NCBI GenBank assembly: GCA_902788865.1 | Contig: CADALZ010000004.1 | Location: forward strand, 24,033-88,032 | Length of the DNA stretch: 64,000 nt | Direction of reading: 5' to 3' | Source: an uncultured Bacteroidales bacterium | GTDB lineage: Bacteria > Bacteroidota > Bacteroidia > Bacteroidales > Bacteroidaceae | Part shown: in pieces, positions 51,181-60,870 of the stretch | How positions within the stretch are numbered: position 1 is the first letter of the stretch | Layout of the letters: the number at the start of each line of letters is the position of its first letter | Position numbers and translations under genes: made by a program | Notes under the pieces: generated by a model | The model's database searches: none | Seen by the model: only the letters and a program-made list of their open reading frames with translations | Told to the model about the DNA's origin: nothing

Positions 51181-54014
51181 TTAATGACAATGTTAACAAT
51201 CTTATTTGGTACCACAATCACTTTGACCACTTGTTTGCCTTCCATCCATTTTTCGGAACGCTCATCAGCAATGGTTTCTTTCTCAATGCTTTCTTTTGTA
51301 GCATCGATAGCAAATTCCTTGTTGTAACGAGCCTTACCATTAAAGGAAACAGTATAGTTGATAGTACTTTCTTTCAAATACTCCTCATTGTAAGCAGGCC
51401 ATTGAGCATCACATACAGATGTTTCGTGTCCCAAAATACTCCAAAGTTCTTCAGCTATGTGTGGTGCAAATGGAGCCAAAGTGATGATGAATGGTTCCAA
51501 GATGGCTTTTTTGCTACATTTCAGTGTGAAGAGCTCATTGACGCAAATCATGAAAGCACTGATGCTGGTGTTGTATGAGAATTGCTCTATATCACCAGTG
51601 ACTTTCTTAATCAGCTTATGCAGTGATTTCAGTTCTTCTTTAGTAGGTTCTTCATCTGTTACTAAGAAATTATCGTTACGGTCGTAGAAGAGTGTCCAGA
51701 ACTTCTTCAAAAAGCGATGCACACCATCTATACCATTGGTATCCCATGGTTTTGATTGCTCCACAGGACCGAGGAACATCTCATACATGCGGAGTGTATC
51801 GGCACCATATTTCTCTACGATCATATCTGGATTCACCACATTGAACATCGACTTACTCATCTTCTCGATGGCCCATCCGCAGATGTATTTGTCGTTTTCG
51901 AGGATAAACTCTGCAGTCTTGTATTCAGGATTCCAGTTCTTAAAGGCTTCTATATCCAGCACATCATTGCTTACGATGTTCACATCCACATGGATAGGCG
52001 TTACATCATACTGATCCTTCAGTCCTAATGAAACGAAGGTATTGGTGTTTTTGATGCGATATACAAAGTTGCTACGGCCTTGAATCATGCCTTGATTAAC
52101 CAATTTCTGGAATGGCTCTTCCATTTCAGAAACACCCAGGTCTTTCAAGAACTTATTCCAGAAACGAGAGTAGATCAAGTGGCCAGTAGCATGCTCTGTA
52201 CCACCCACATAGAGATCTACATTCTTCCAGTAATGGTCGGCTTTCTCAGACACCAATGCTTCCTCGTTCTTAGGATCCATATAGCGCAGATAATAAGCGC
52301 TAGAGCCAGCAAAACCAGGCATGGTGCTCAGTTCCAATGGGAATACAGTCTTATCATCTATCTTAGCATTCTCAACCACTTGCTTATTAGCTTCATCCCA
52401 AGCCCACTTTGTGGCACGTCCCAATGGAGGTTCGCCCGTCTCAGTAGGCTTATATTCATCAATTTCAGGAAGTTCCAGTGGCAGGCACTCTGCAGGAATC
52501 ATATAAGGCATACCATCCTTGTAGTACACTGGGAATGGCTCTCCCCAATAGCGCTGACGAGAGAAGATGGCATCACGCAGACGGTAGTTCACCTTCACAC
52601 GTCCCAGATGGTGTTCCTTGACGTATTTCTTCGTAGCAGCAATAGCTTCCTTGATGGTGAGTCCGTTGAGGTTGAGGTCACAGTAAGGCTCTACCCCACT
52701 CTTTGGTGAGTTGCACACGATGCCTTCCTTGGCATCGAAGCTCTCCTCACTTACATCACATCCTTCTACCAGTGGTACGATAGGAAGATTGAAGTGCTTA
52801 GCGAAGGCATAGTCACGACTATCGTGTGCTGGAACAGCCATGATGGCACCAGTTCCATAGCCAGCTAATACATAGTCGCTTATCCAGATAGGTACGGCTT
52901 CACCAGTAAATGGATTGATGGCATAACTGCCAGAGAATACGCCAGTTACACTGCGATCTGCTATTCTGTCTCTTTCAGTTCTTTTCTTCGTTCTGTCCAG
53001 ATAGGCTTCTACTTCGACTTTTTGACCCTCTGTAGTTACTTGAGAAACCAACTCACTCTCTGGTGCCAAAACCATGAAAGTCACACCATACATAGTGTCT
53101 GCACGCGTAGTAAAGATGGTAAACTCCAAGTCGCTGTCCTTCACTTTGAATTGCACTTCTGCACCTTCAGAGCGACCAATCCAGTTGCGTTGAGTTTCTT
53201 TCAGGGAATCTGTCCAATCGATCACATCTAGTCCGTCGAGCAAACGCTGTGCATATGCAGAAGTACGAAGACACCACTGACGCATCTTTTTCTGCTCCAC
53301 AGGATAGCCACCACGTACGGAGAGACCTTCTACTACTTCATCATTAGCCAACACCGTACCCAGTTTCGGACACCAGTTTACCATCGTTTCTCCCAGATAG
53401 GCTATGCGGTAGTTCATCAAGGTTTCTTGTTTCTCCTTCTCGCTCTTGGCATTCCATTCGGCAGCTGTGAAGCTAATTTCCTCAGTACAAGCCACATCCA
53501 GTCCTTCGGTGCCCTCAGTTTCAAAATGCTTCACCAGTTCAGAGATTGGTTGTGCCATTTGGCACTTGTTGCAGTAGAAACTCTCGAACATCTTCTGGAA
53601 AGCCCACTGTGTCCATTTATAGTAGATAGGATCACATGTGCGCACTTCCCTATCCCAATCGAAACAGAAACCTATCTTATCGAGCTGTGAGCGATAGCGG
53701 TTGATATTATTTACGGTAGTAATGGCAGGGTGCTGTCCCGTCTGAATGGCATACTGCTCTGCTGGAAGTCCGTAGGCATCATAGCCCATAGGATTCAGCA
53801 CATTGAAGCCCTGCAGACGTTTGTAGCGTGCATAGATATCAGAGGCAATATAGCCCAATGGATGGCCCACATGCAGTCCTGCTCCTGATGGATAAGGAAA
53901 CATGTTGAGTACATAATACTTCGGACGACTCTCATCTTCCGTCACTTTGTAGGTCTTATTATCCACCCACTTCTTTTGCCATTTTTTCTCTATTTCCCTG
54001 AAATTGTATTCCAT
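51177..54014 (-). CDS. leuS: Leucyl-tRNA synthetase
   Basis: A 945-aa class Ia synthetase that charges tRNA-Leu. HIGH motif HVGH at residues 48-51 ([17 protein letters not shown]), a CP1 editing domain with [17 protein letters not shown] and [18 protein letters not shown] in [14 protein letters not shown], and an anticodon-binding C-terminal part. It is longer than the E. coli enzyme (860 aa), as in other Bacteroidota. A minus-strand -7 box TAATTTTG lies at 54041-54048. Confidence 0.97.
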   Translation of the reverse strand: MEYNFREIEKKWQKKWVDNKTYKVTEDESRPKYYVLNMFPYPSGAGLHVGHPLGYIASDIYARYKRLQGFNVLNPMGYDAYGLPAEQYAIQTGQHPAITTVNNINRYRSQLDKIGFCFDWDREVRTCDPIYYKWTQWAFQKMFESFYCNKCQMAQPISELVKHFETEGTEGLDVACTEEISFTAAEWNAKSEKEKQETLMNYRIAYLGETMVNWCPKLGTVLANDEVVEGLSVRGGYPVEQKKMRQWCLRTSAYAQRLLDGLDVIDWTDSLKETQRNWIGRSEGAEVQFKVKDSDLEFTIFTTRADTMYGVTFMVLAPESELVSQVTTEGQKVEVEAYLDRTKKRTERDRIADRSVTGVFSGSYAINPFTGEAVPIWISDYVLAGYGTGAIMAVPAHDSRDYAFAKHFNLPIVPLVEGCDVSEESFDAKEGIVCNSPKSGVEPYCDLNLNGLTIKEAIAATKKYVKEHHLGRVKVNYRLRDAIFSRQRYWGEPFPVYYKDGMPYMIPAECLPLELPEIDEYKPTETGEPPLGRATKWAWDEANKQVVENAKIDDKTVFPLELSTMPGFAGSSAYYLRYMDPKNEEALVSEKADHYWKNVDLYVGGTEHATGHLIYSRFWNKFLKDLGVSEMEEPFQKLVNQGMIQGRSNFVYRIKNTNTFVSLGLKDQYDVTPIHVDVNIVSNDVLDIEAFKNWNPEYKTAEFILENDKYICGWAIEKMSKSMFNVVNPDMIVEKYGADTLRMYEMFLGPVEQSKPWDTNGIDGVHRFLKKFWTLFYDRNDNFLVTDEEPTKEELKSLHKLIKKVTGDIEQFSYNTSISAFMICVNELFTLKCSKKAILEPFIITLAPFAPHIAEELWSILGHETSVCDAQWPAYNEEYLKESTINYTVSFNGKARYNKEFAIDATKESIEKETIADERSEKWMEGKQVVKVIVVPNKIVNIVIK

Positions 54015-54065
54015 AATACCTATTGTTTAATAATCGGTTGCAAAATTACTTTAATTTTCTGAATA

Positions 54066-54263
54066 TTATTGCTTTTTCTGCTCTAATTCCTTTTGTTTTC
54101 TATAATCATTGAACTGTGCCCATGCTGCTCCTAAGAATACAAGCGCATAAAAAGCACTATGCCATGAACTTCTTCCTTCATAAAAAAAGAAATCATACGT
54201 AGCCGCTATAAATCCAATGATGTAGATTGGAAATAGTAAATATAAATTAAAAAACTTTTTCAT
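54066..54263 (-). CDS. Tiny two-helix membrane protein (third of three)
   Basis: 65 aa with two hydrophobic stretches (YLLFPIYIIGFIAATYDFFFY and a second weaker one around SAFYALVFLGAAWAQF) and a charged Lys/Glu-rich tail. It is the last of three small overlapping membrane-protein genes downstream of lgt; its start overlaps the previous stop by 4 nt. No known family recognised. Overlaps and good start contexts argue that it is real. Confidence 0.6.
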   Translation of the reverse strand: MKKFFNLYLLFPIYIIGFIAATYDFFFYEGRSSWHSAFYALVFLGAAWAQFNDYRKQKELEQKKQ

Positions 54264-54490
54264 GATTCCTTAATATTTTCTTTTTCTTTACGCTTCTTCA
54301 CTTCCACAAAAAAGAAGTAACATGATTGGAAAATAAACCAAGCACCTCCTAATAGATATATCCAATCCACGAGGTTACTCCCCTCTCCTATTAGAGTAGT
54401 CAATGCATCTATAATTAATGCCAATCCGCAGATAAACATCAAAACGGATAAAAACTTAATCACAAGGATGATTACTTTGTTGTCTTTCAT
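54260..54490 (-). CDS. Tiny two-helix membrane protein (second of three)
   Basis: 76 aa: VIILVIKFLSVLMFICGLALII, a short loop, then WIYLLGGAWFIFQSCYFFFV and a basic/acidic tail. It overlaps its neighbours by 4 nt on each side (ATGA type). The aromatic second helix resembles those of the flanking two proteins, so the three may form one small membrane assembly, or be an old duplication. Function unknown. Confidence 0.6.
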   Translation of the reverse strand: MKDNKVIILVIKFLSVLMFICGLALIIDALTTLIGEGSNLVDWIYLLGGAWFIFQSCYFFFVEVKKRKEKENIKES

Positions 54491-54669
54491 AACTTTTTGT
54501 ATTTGATGTAATGATGGATGCTCAGTGCGAAGAAAAAGCAGGCAGCTATGATGTAGAGTCCGAAACGGAGTTTACTGGTATGCTCGTCTGCCAGCAGAAT
54601 CATCAGCACATTGATGAACCCCAACATCAGCCACACAAAGCCATAATAGCTATAAAACCCTTTCTTCAT
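54487..54669 (-). CDS. Tiny two-helix membrane protein (first of three)
   Basis: 60 aa: YYGFVWLMLGFINVLMILLAD, then FGLYIIAACFFFALSIHHYIKY. It begins 15 nt after the lgt stop and overlaps the next small gene by 4 nt. No recognisable domain. Co-transcription with lgt suggests an envelope setting but not a function. Confidence 0.6.
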   Translation of the reverse strand: MKKGFYSYYGFVWLMLGFINVLMILLADEHTSKLRFGLYIIAACFFFALSIHHYIKYKKL

Positions 54670-54684
54670 TCAATCCTTAACATC

Positions 54685-55542
54685 TTAATCCTCAACCTCT
54701 TCCAGCACCTCCATCTTCATGCGCTTACCCTTATAGAAACACATGAAGTAAACGCCGATAATCACAAAAGGAATGCTAAGCAGCTGTCCCATATTGAAGG
54801 TCATGCCCTCTTCAAATGCCACCTGGTCTTCTTTCAGGAACTCGATGAAGAAGCGGAATATGAAAATCTCCGTGAGCACCAAGCCGAAGAAGAAACCACG
54901 CTTATAGGTCTTCAGCGTCTTGTAGAGCACCACCATGCCGATGAAGAACACAAAGTAGGCCATCGCTTCGTAGAGCTGTGCAGGATGACGAGGCACCATA
55001 TCCACACGCTCGAAGATGAACGCCCAAGGCACATCGGTAGGCTTGCCGATAATCTCAGAATTCATCAGGTTTGCCAGACGTATGCAGCATGCGCAGATAG
55101 GAGTGGCTATGGAGATTATGTCGAAGATATCGAGCATGTGGAACTTGTACTTACGGCAGTAGAGCATCAATGCCAAGATGAGGCAGAGTGTGCCACCATG
55201 ACTGGCAAGTCCCTGATAACCAATCCATTTCCAACCACCATCTGGTAGGAATTTTACTGGAAGAAACATCTCTGCCACATGGTTGAGATAGTATTCGGGC
55301 TCATAGAACAGGCAGTGTCCCAGACGTGCACCGATAATCATGCCGAAGAAGCAGTAGAAAAACAGAGGGTCGAACTTCTTCTCATCTATCTTGCGGTCTA
55401 TGTACTGCTGGCGCACCATGAGATACGACAATGCGATGCCCACTACCCACAATAATCCGTAGTAGCGGATGGAAAAATTGCCTGCGATATTCAGAAATAC
55501 CGGATCTGGATTCCAGTTGATAGTTAAAAGTAAAGCCTTCAT
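54685..55542 (-). CDS. lgt: Prolipoprotein diacylglyceryl transferase
   Basis: A 285-aa seven-helix inner-membrane enzyme that transfers diacylglycerol from phosphatidylglycerol to the lipobox Cys of prolipoproteins. The family signature is [22 protein letters not shown]; others are [39 protein letters not shown] and [12 protein letters not shown]. Length is normal. It leads an apparent operon with three tiny membrane proteins. Confidence 0.95.
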   Translation of the reverse strand: MKALLLTINWNPDPVFLNIAGNFSIRYYGLLWVVGIALSYLMVRQQYIDRKIDEKKFDPLFFYCFFGMIIGARLGHCLFYEPEYYLNHVAEMFLPVKFLPDGGWKWIGYQGLASHGGTLCLILALMLYCRKYKFHMLDIFDIISIATPICACCIRLANLMNSEIIGKPTDVPWAFIFERVDMVPRHPAQLYEAMAYFVFFIGMVVLYKTLKTYKRGFFFGLVLTEIFIFRFFIEFLKEDQVAFEEGMTFNMGQLLSIPFVIIGVYFMCFYKGKRMKMEVLEEVED

Positions 55543-55620
55543 GTTCAGTTATAAAATATGTGGCAAAGCCATATTATAATTATTTAATCTTTTAATTTTT
55601 TAATCTTCAGTTTCTGCGTG

Positions 55621-56724
55621 TCAGACGTTGAATCTGAAGTGCATGATGTCTCCGTCTTGCACCACATAGTCCTTGCCTTCTACGTTCAGCTTACCAGCTT
55701 CACGCACAGCGGCTTCGCTACCATAGTGGATATAGTCTTCATACTTGATCACTTCTGTACGGATGAAGCCCTTCTCAAAGTCGGTATGTATCACACCCGC
55801 ACATTGTGGAGCCTTCCAGCCCTTCTTGTATGTCCACGCCTTCACTTCCATCTCACCTGCTGTGATGAAGGTCTCCAGATTCAGCATGTGGAAGGCCGTC
55901 TTCACCAATCGGTTCACGCCCGACTCCTCCAAGCCTACTTCCTCAAGGAACATCTGGCGGTCTTCATACGTTTCCAGTTCGGCAATGTCGGCTTCCGTCT
56001 TGGCAGCTATCACCAGTATCTCTGCGTTTTCATCCTTCACGGCTTCACGAACCTCATCCACATAGTGGTTGCCCTTCACGGCACTGCCTTCATCGACGTT
56101 GCACACATAGAGCACGGGCTTAGAGGTAAGTAGAAAGAGATTCTTGGCAGCTGTCTGCTCGTCTTTGGTGTCAAACTCCACCGTGCGAGCCGATTTGCCT
56201 TGCTCCAGTGCCTCTTTATACTTCAGCAGTACACCATAAGTGAGCTTTGCCTCCTTATCGCCACCCGTAGTAGCCATCTTCTGCACCTTCTGAATGCGAC
56301 TCTCTATGGTCTCTAAGTCCTTCAGTTGCAACTCTGTATCTATGATTTCCTTGTCGCGTACAGGGTTCACGCTGCCATCTACGTGCGTCACATTGCCATC
56401 GTCGAAGCAGCGCAGCACATGGATGATGGCATCCGTCTCACGGATGTTGGCCAGGAACTTATTTCCCAGACCTTCACCCTTGCTGGCACCCTTCACCAGT
56501 CCGGCTATGTCCACTATCTCCACGGTGGCAGGCACTATGCGTCCTGGATGCACCAATTCTGCCAGTTTGCCCAGTCGCTCATCAGGCACGGTGATCACGC
56601 CCACATTAGGTTCTATCGTACAAAAAGGAAAATTCGCTGCTTGTGCCTTTGCGCTCGAAAGGCAATTGAAAAGGGTTGATTTACCTACGTTTGGCAAACC
56701 TACTATACCACATTGTAACGCCAT
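55621..56724 (-). CDS. ychF: Redox-regulated ATPase YchF
   Basis: A 367-aa Obg-related P-loop NTPase that prefers ATP and associates with ribosomes. G1 loop GLPNVGKST (residues 9-17), G3 [17 protein letters not shown], the NxxE-type G4 CNVDEGS that explains ATP preference, a coiled-coil insertion and a C-terminal TGS domain ([14 protein letters not shown]...[13 protein letters not shown]). Standard length. It has a good promoter. Confidence 0.96.
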   Translation of the reverse strand: MALQCGIVGLPNVGKSTLFNCLSSAKAQAANFPFCTIEPNVGVITVPDERLGKLAELVHPGRIVPATVEIVDIAGLVKGASKGEGLGNKFLANIRETDAIIHVLRCFDDGNVTHVDGSVNPVRDKEIIDTELQLKDLETIESRIQKVQKMATTGGDKEAKLTYGVLLKYKEALEQGKSARTVEFDTKDEQTAAKNLFLLTSKPVLYVCNVDEGSAVKGNHYVDEVREAVKDENAEILVIAAKTEADIAELETYEDRQMFLEEVGLEESGVNRLVKTAFHMLNLETFITAGEMEVKAWTYKKGWKAPQCAGVIHTDFEKGFIRTEVIKYEDYIHYGSEAAVREAGKLNVEGKDYVVQDGDIMHFRFNV

Positions 56725-56751
56725 AATCTGTTTCTATTTATAAATAATGTG

Positions 56752-56783
56752 CAAATATAATGCAAATCGAATGCAAAAACAAA
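56752..56783 (-). promoter_or_regulatory. ychF promoter
   Basis: Minus strand: -33 TTTG (56780-56783), 20-bp spacer, -7 TATATTTG (56752-56759); about 28 nt to the start codon. Confidence 0.75.
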
Positions 56784-56831
56784 GTTTACTTTGATTTTTG
56801 CTAAGATGCAGCTTATCTTTTTGAACCAGCT

Positions 56832-56895
56832 AGTTGGGAAAATATTTTTTCTCAGTTAGGAAAAATTTTTTTTCTAGTTAGGAAAAAATTGCGCT
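56832..56895. repeat. AGTTAGGA repeat with 22-nt period, three units
   Basis: AGTTGGGAAAATATTTTTTC (from 56832), AGTTAGGAAAAATTTTTTTT (from 56854) and AGTTAGGAAAAAATTGCGC (from 56877): starts are 22 and 23 nt apart. It lies in the gene-free region 56725-57264. Confidence 0.75.
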
Positions 56896-56976
56896 TGCAC
56901 ACAGCAACAATTTTTCTTGTGCGTAGGCGCAAAATCAGAAAAGAAGCACTCAGAATGAAAAAAAATCAATAAAAAG

Positions 56977-57007
56977 ATTGCCAGTTTAAAAACTATGCTT
57001 ACCTTTG
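56977..57007 (+). promoter_or_regulatory. Promoter of an orphan RNA
   Basis: -33 ATTG (56977-56980), 19-bp spacer, -7 TACCTTTG (57000-57007) followed by C. No credible ORF follows. Confidence 0.7.
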
Positions 57008-57013
57008 CATCGG

Positions 57014-57168
57014 TTTAAACATTTTGGTATAGGTTTACTTCTCTGTGAAGAGCGGTAAATTTCAAAAACAAGAAGTAAAATTATTACAAAGATATAAGTT
57101 TTGTCGTGTTTTATTTTGTGTTTGTGTTGTGGATGAAGCTACTTGTGAAAGCAGCTTCATTTTTTTTG
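57014..57168 (+). ncRNA. Orphan structured RNA candidate
   Basis: A promoter (56977-57007) and an intrinsic terminator (57133-57140/57153-57160, ATGAAGCT stem, nine T) bound about 155 nt without a credible ORF. Inside, TTTACTTCT (57034-57042) pairs with AGAAGTAAA (57071-57079). A frame opening at 57045 runs through the terminator and looks accidental. A 6S-like or regulatory RNA is possible; I cannot identify the family. Confidence 0.55.
57133..57168 (+). terminator. Terminator of the orphan RNA
   Basis: Perfect 8-bp ATGAAGCT/AGCTTCAT stem, 12-nt loop, then a T run to 57168. Confidence 0.8.
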
Positions 57169-57190
57169 TATGTGCAAAATGCAATAATAT

Positions 57191-57220
57191 AAAAGGCCAG
57201 GGTTTTGCCCTGGCCTTTTT
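57191..57220. terminator. Second strong terminator, bidirectional
   Basis: 12-bp stem AAAAGGCCAGGG/CCCTGGCCTTTT with flanking A and T runs. It serves the orphan RNA read-through and the convergent DUF3836 gene, whose stop is 45 nt away. Confidence 0.85.
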
Positions 57221-57264
57221 CTGTTGTTTCAAAGAGTATAGATTATGATATGGTTGGGTTTATT

Positions 57265-57648
57265 TTAAAGATTCGGATTGTCGATCGTAAGTGTCATTTC
57301 TGGTACCAAAACAAACTCATTCTGCTTGTTGTTCCACTTGTAGTAAGTGTTGGTGATGCTCTTGCCTTCGTATGAAGAACGGATGCAAACATCATTCACC
57401 CAAGCGTTCTTAGAGTTGTTCCACTTCATGGTCACTTCCTCAATACGACGGTTTTGTGCATCGTACTGATATACCAGCTTCTGGTAGTTGACCAACATAC
57501 CACCTTCGTTCTTATAAACTGTCTGGCTCATTACCAAACCATTTATCTCTTCTGAATTGTAAATCAGATTGTCACGATTGTCTGCCATTACGTTCATCCC
57601 GCATACCATCATGATGGCGCAGAGGATCATTGTTTTAAGTGCTTTCAT
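57265..57648 (-). CDS. DUF3836-type secreted protein
   Basis: 127 aa with a signal peptide (MKALKTMILCAIMMVCGMNVMA) and a small beta-rich domain of repeated YxY-D-x-x-N/K-R segments: LVMSQTVYKN, KLVYQYDAQNRRIEEVTMKWN, YYKWNNKQNEFVLVPEMTLTI. This matches the Bacteroidales DUF3836 family (YD-repeat-like short proteins). Function unknown; probably periplasmic. Its promoter is at 57709-57738. Confidence 0.8.
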   Translation of the reverse strand: MKALKTMILCAIMMVCGMNVMADNRDNLIYNSEEINGLVMSQTVYKNEGGMLVNYQKLVYQYDAQNRRIEEVTMKWNNSKNAWVNDVCIRSSYEGKSITNTYYKWNNKQNEFVLVPEMTLTIDNPNL

Positions 57649-57708
57649 AACTTTATGCTTTTATTTTTACTTTTACAATTTGTAAGCATTTATTTCTCAA
57701 ATGCGGTG

Positions 57709-57738
57709 CAAATGTACGCACTTTTTTGACACGAACAA
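57709..57738 (-). promoter_or_regulatory. Promoter of the DUF3836 gene
   Basis: Minus strand: TTG (57736-57738), 19-bp spacer, -7 TACATTTG (57709-57716) with C following. The leader is about 55 nt. Confidence 0.65.
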
Positions 57739-57822
57739 TAGTTTTTCAAAAATATTTTATCATTATGTCAGAATTAAGACCTTCCTTCACTTTCCAAGAT
57801 TTACTTTTTGTAACAAAAAGAA

Positions 57823-57845
57823 AGCTGGAAGTTGGTCTTCCAGCT
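57823..57845. terminator. Bidirectional terminator after polA
   Basis: Perfect 9-bp stem AGCTGGAAG/CTTCCAGCT, 5-nt loop, with T runs on both strands; about 80 nt after the polA stop. Confidence 0.85.
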
Positions 57846-57926
57846 CTTTTTCTTTTCACCAAGCGAAGTGCTTTAAACTTTCACCTAACTTTTGGATTGT
57901 AAGTTAAAAAATGTTATCGAAGTGTC

Positions 57927-60782
57927 TTAGTGTGCTTCGAGCCAATTCTCTCCCCATCCAAACTCCACTTTCAGAGGCACTTTCATCTGATAGGCTTGCT
58001 CCATTTCTTCACTTACGATTTTTTCTACGATGGCTTTTTCTTCCATTGGAACACTGAAATTGAGTTCGTCGTGCACCTGTAGAAGCAGCTTCGCTTTCAG
58101 GTTGTTACTTCTGAAGCGCTGATAGATGCGTGCCATAGCTACTTTGATGATGTCTGCAGCACTTCCTTGGATAGGAGCATTCACAGCATTACGCTCTGCA
58201 TAGCCACGTACGGTGGCATTGTGGGAGTTGATATCTGGCAGATAGCGTTTGCGGTGGAACACTGTTTCCACGTAGCCATGTGTTTTAGCAAACTGTTTGC
58301 TTTGCTCGATATAATCCTGAATCTGTGGATAGGTCTGGAAGTAGCCGTCTATTAGTTCTTTGGCTTCTTTTCGATCCACGTTCATTCGCTCTGCCAATCC
58401 AAAGACGGATATGCCATAGATAATGCCGAAATTGGCCGTCTTTGCTTTACGACGCATGTCCTTTGTCACCTCTTCGATAGGCACCTTATATATTTTAGCA
58501 CTGGTGGCTGCATGTACATCGTAGCCATGCTGAAAGGCTTCTATCATGTTGTGATCACCACTCAAGTGTGCCATAATGCGAAGCTCTATCTGCGAATAAT
58601 CGGCCGAGAAAAACTCGCATCCTGGATCGGGGATGAAGGCTTTGCGTATCTCCTTACCGTCTTCATCACGGATAGGGATGTTTTGCAAATTGGGATCGCT
58701 GGAACTCAATCGGCCAGTGGCTGTCACTGCTTGATTGAATGACGTATGTATGCGTCCTGTCTTTGGGTTTATCAAGAGGGGTAGGGCATCCACATAGGTA
58801 CCTAGCAATTTCTTCAGTCCTCTGTAATCAAGGATTTTTCCCACAATCTCATGTTTGTTTCTTAGGCTTTGCAGTATCTCCTCATTGGTGACATACTGTC
58901 CCGTCTTGGTCTTCTTTGGTTTTTCCATGAGGTGTAGTTTCTCAAAGAGAATATCGCCTACTTGTTTTGGCGAACTGATGTTGAACTCCGTACCCGCTAG
59001 TGCATAGATTTCGTGTTCGATGTCTTCCATGCGCTTAGTGAATAGGGTAGAGGTCTGCTTCAGTGCCTCAGTATCTATCAGCACGCCATTGCTCTCCATA
59101 TTTACCAGTACAGGTACCAATGGCATTTCAATGTTATAGAAGAGATCTTCCACTTGATACTTTCGGAGCTCTTCTTTCAGGATGTGGTAGAGTTTCAGTG
59201 TGACATCAGCATCTTCGCATGCATACTTGTACACCTCAGATGGAGGAAGGTCACGCATGTTCTTTTGGTTCTTTCCCTTCGGACCTATCAGTTCGTCGAT
59301 GTGTATGGTTTTATAGTGCAGATAGATTTCTGCTAGGTAATCCATATTATGACGGAGTTCGGGTTGCAAAACATAGTGAGCCAACATGGTGTCGAAGAGA
59401 GGGCCTCTCACTTCAGTACCATATTGCTGTAGCACTATCATGTCGGACTTGATATTCTGACCAACCTTCGTGATTTCTTCATTTTCGAACAATGGTTTGA
59501 AAGCAGCCACTATTTTTCGTGCTTCTGCTTCATCTGAAGGGACAGGCACATAGTATGCCCTATTTTCAGCATCGCTGAAGCTCATGCCCACCAATTCGGC
59601 CTTCATGGGTTCTGTATTGGTGGTCTCTGTATCTATTGCAACGATTTTTGCAGACAGGAGTTTTTGTAGAAATTCAGCTCTTTTTACCTCAGAATCAGCT
59701 AGTTGGTAATCATAATCCAGAGAATTTAAGCCCGCGAGAATCGAATTTTCGGCATCGCCTTGCCCGTCGGACGGAAAAATCGCAAACAAATCGCCTTGAA
59801 CGGGTCCCTCTTTAGGGGCTTCTGCATTTGCTTGCTGAAAGAGTGGTCCACCAAAGAGCCCACCCATAGATGATGTATCCGACGAAGAGGGTAGGGGAGA
59901 GGCACCCACACGATCTGCCACCTTATTTAATAAGGTACGAAATTCCAAGTCACCAAAAAGACGTTTCAGTTCCTCCATGTTGGGGCTTCCCATTTCGAGC
60001 GCCTCCATATCCAGTTCGATAGGCACATCACGCTTGATGGTCGCAAGGAAGTAGGAGAGTTTTATCTTATCTGTATTCTCCTCCACTTTTTTCTTAAGAG
60101 CACCCTTCAGTTGGTCTGTATGTGCCAGCAAACCTTCTACACTTCCAAATTCAGCTATCAGTTTCTGAGCTGTCTTTTCTCCTACACCAGGACAGCCAGG
60201 GATATTATCTGATGCGTCACCCATCAGTCCGAGGAAATCAATTACCTGCTTTGTGTCTTCGATACCAAATTTGTTTTTCACTTCCTCAGGACCCATAATC
60301 TCGTATCCTCCACTGTGCTTCGGACGATACATAAAGATGTTTTCTCCCACCAACTGTCCATAATCCTTATCTGGGGTGAGCATATACGTAGTGATTCCTG
60401 CTTTTCCCGCTTTAGTGGCCAAAGTGCCTATGACATCATCTGCCTCATAGCCTTTCACTTCAAGGATAGGGATATTGTAGGCTTTGATTATCTCCTTTAT
60501 GATAGGTACAGATTGGCGAATTACCTCTGGTGTCTCCTCACGTTGAGCCTTGTATGCTTCGTAAAGCTCATGACGGAAGGTTGGGCCTGCAGGATCGAAT
60601 GCGATGCCCAGATGTGTAGGTTTCTCCTTATGGAGCACTTCCTCAAGGGTGTTGACAAAGCCCATGATGGCCGATGTATTCTGTCCTTTGGAGTTGATTC
60701 GCGGACTTTTTATCAGTGCGTAGTAAGCCCTATAGATGAGGGCATAGGCATCTAACAGGAAGAGTTTTTCGGGTGTTTTCAT
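57927..60782 (-). CDS. polA: DNA polymerase I
   Basis: A 951-aa family A polymerase for repair and Okazaki-fragment maturation. N-terminal 5'-3' exonuclease (LFLLDAYALIYRAYYAL; DFLGLMGDASDNIPGCPGVGEKTA), a 3'-5' exonuclease domain with intact metal residues (D384-T-E386 in VAIDTETTN) and the polymerase domain with motif A D728-YSQIELR, motif B RRKAKTANFGIIYGIS and motif C LQVHDEL. The retained proofreading residues distinguish it from Taq-type enzymes. Single gene, divergent from the polyprenyl synthase. Confidence 0.97.
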   Translation of the reverse strand: MKTPEKLFLLDAYALIYRAYYALIKSPRINSKGQNTSAIMGFVNTLEEVLHKEKPTHLGIAFDPAGPTFRHELYEAYKAQREETPEVIRQSVPIIKEIIKAYNIPILEVKGYEADDVIGTLATKAGKAGITTYMLTPDKDYGQLVGENIFMYRPKHSGGYEIMGPEEVKNKFGIEDTKQVIDFLGLMGDASDNIPGCPGVGEKTAQKLIAEFGSVEGLLAHTDQLKGALKKKVEENTDKIKLSYFLATIKRDVPIELDMEALEMGSPNMEELKRLFGDLEFRTLLNKVADRVGASPLPSSSDTSSMGGLFGGPLFQQANAEAPKEGPVQGDLFAIFPSDGQGDAENSILAGLNSLDYDYQLADSEVKRAEFLQKLLSAKIVAIDTETTNTEPMKAELVGMSFSDAENRAYYVPVPSDEAEARKIVAAFKPLFENEEITKVGQNIKSDMIVLQQYGTEVRGPLFDTMLAHYVLQPELRHNMDYLAEIYLHYKTIHIDELIGPKGKNQKNMRDLPPSEVYKYACEDADVTLKLYHILKEELRKYQVEDLFYNIEMPLVPVLVNMESNGVLIDTEALKQTSTLFTKRMEDIEHEIYALAGTEFNISSPKQVGDILFEKLHLMEKPKKTKTGQYVTNEEILQSLRNKHEIVGKILDYRGLKKLLGTYVDALPLLINPKTGRIHTSFNQAVTATGRLSSSDPNLQNIPIRDEDGKEIRKAFIPDPGCEFFSADYSQIELRIMAHLSGDHNMIEAFQHGYDVHAATSAKIYKVPIEEVTKDMRRKAKTANFGIIYGISVFGLAERMNVDRKEAKELIDGYFQTYPQIQDYIEQSKQFAKTHGYVETVFHRKRYLPDINSHNATVRGYAERNAVNAPIQGSAADIIKVAMARIYQRFRSNNLKAKLLLQVHDELNFSVPMEEKAIVEKIVSEEMEQAYQMKVPLKVEFGWGENWLEAH

Positions 60783-60843
60783 TTCTATTTCTATTTTTTC
60801 TTGGTAAAGTTACAAAAAAATGGCTAATTCCGACTTTTATTAT

Positions 60844-60851
60844 TACTTTTG
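60844..60851 (+). promoter_or_regulatory. -7 box of polyprenyl synthase gene
   Basis: TACTTTTG, 19 nt before the ATG at 60871; it argues against the in-frame ATG at 60820 as start. Confidence 0.55.
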
Positions 60852-60870
60852 TATCGCCAAAAAAGTATTT

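Noticed and set aside
57045-57248. 67-codon ORF in the orphan RNA region
   Set aside because: It reads through two strong terminators; the translated sequence is Cys/Phe-rich noise from T-runs.
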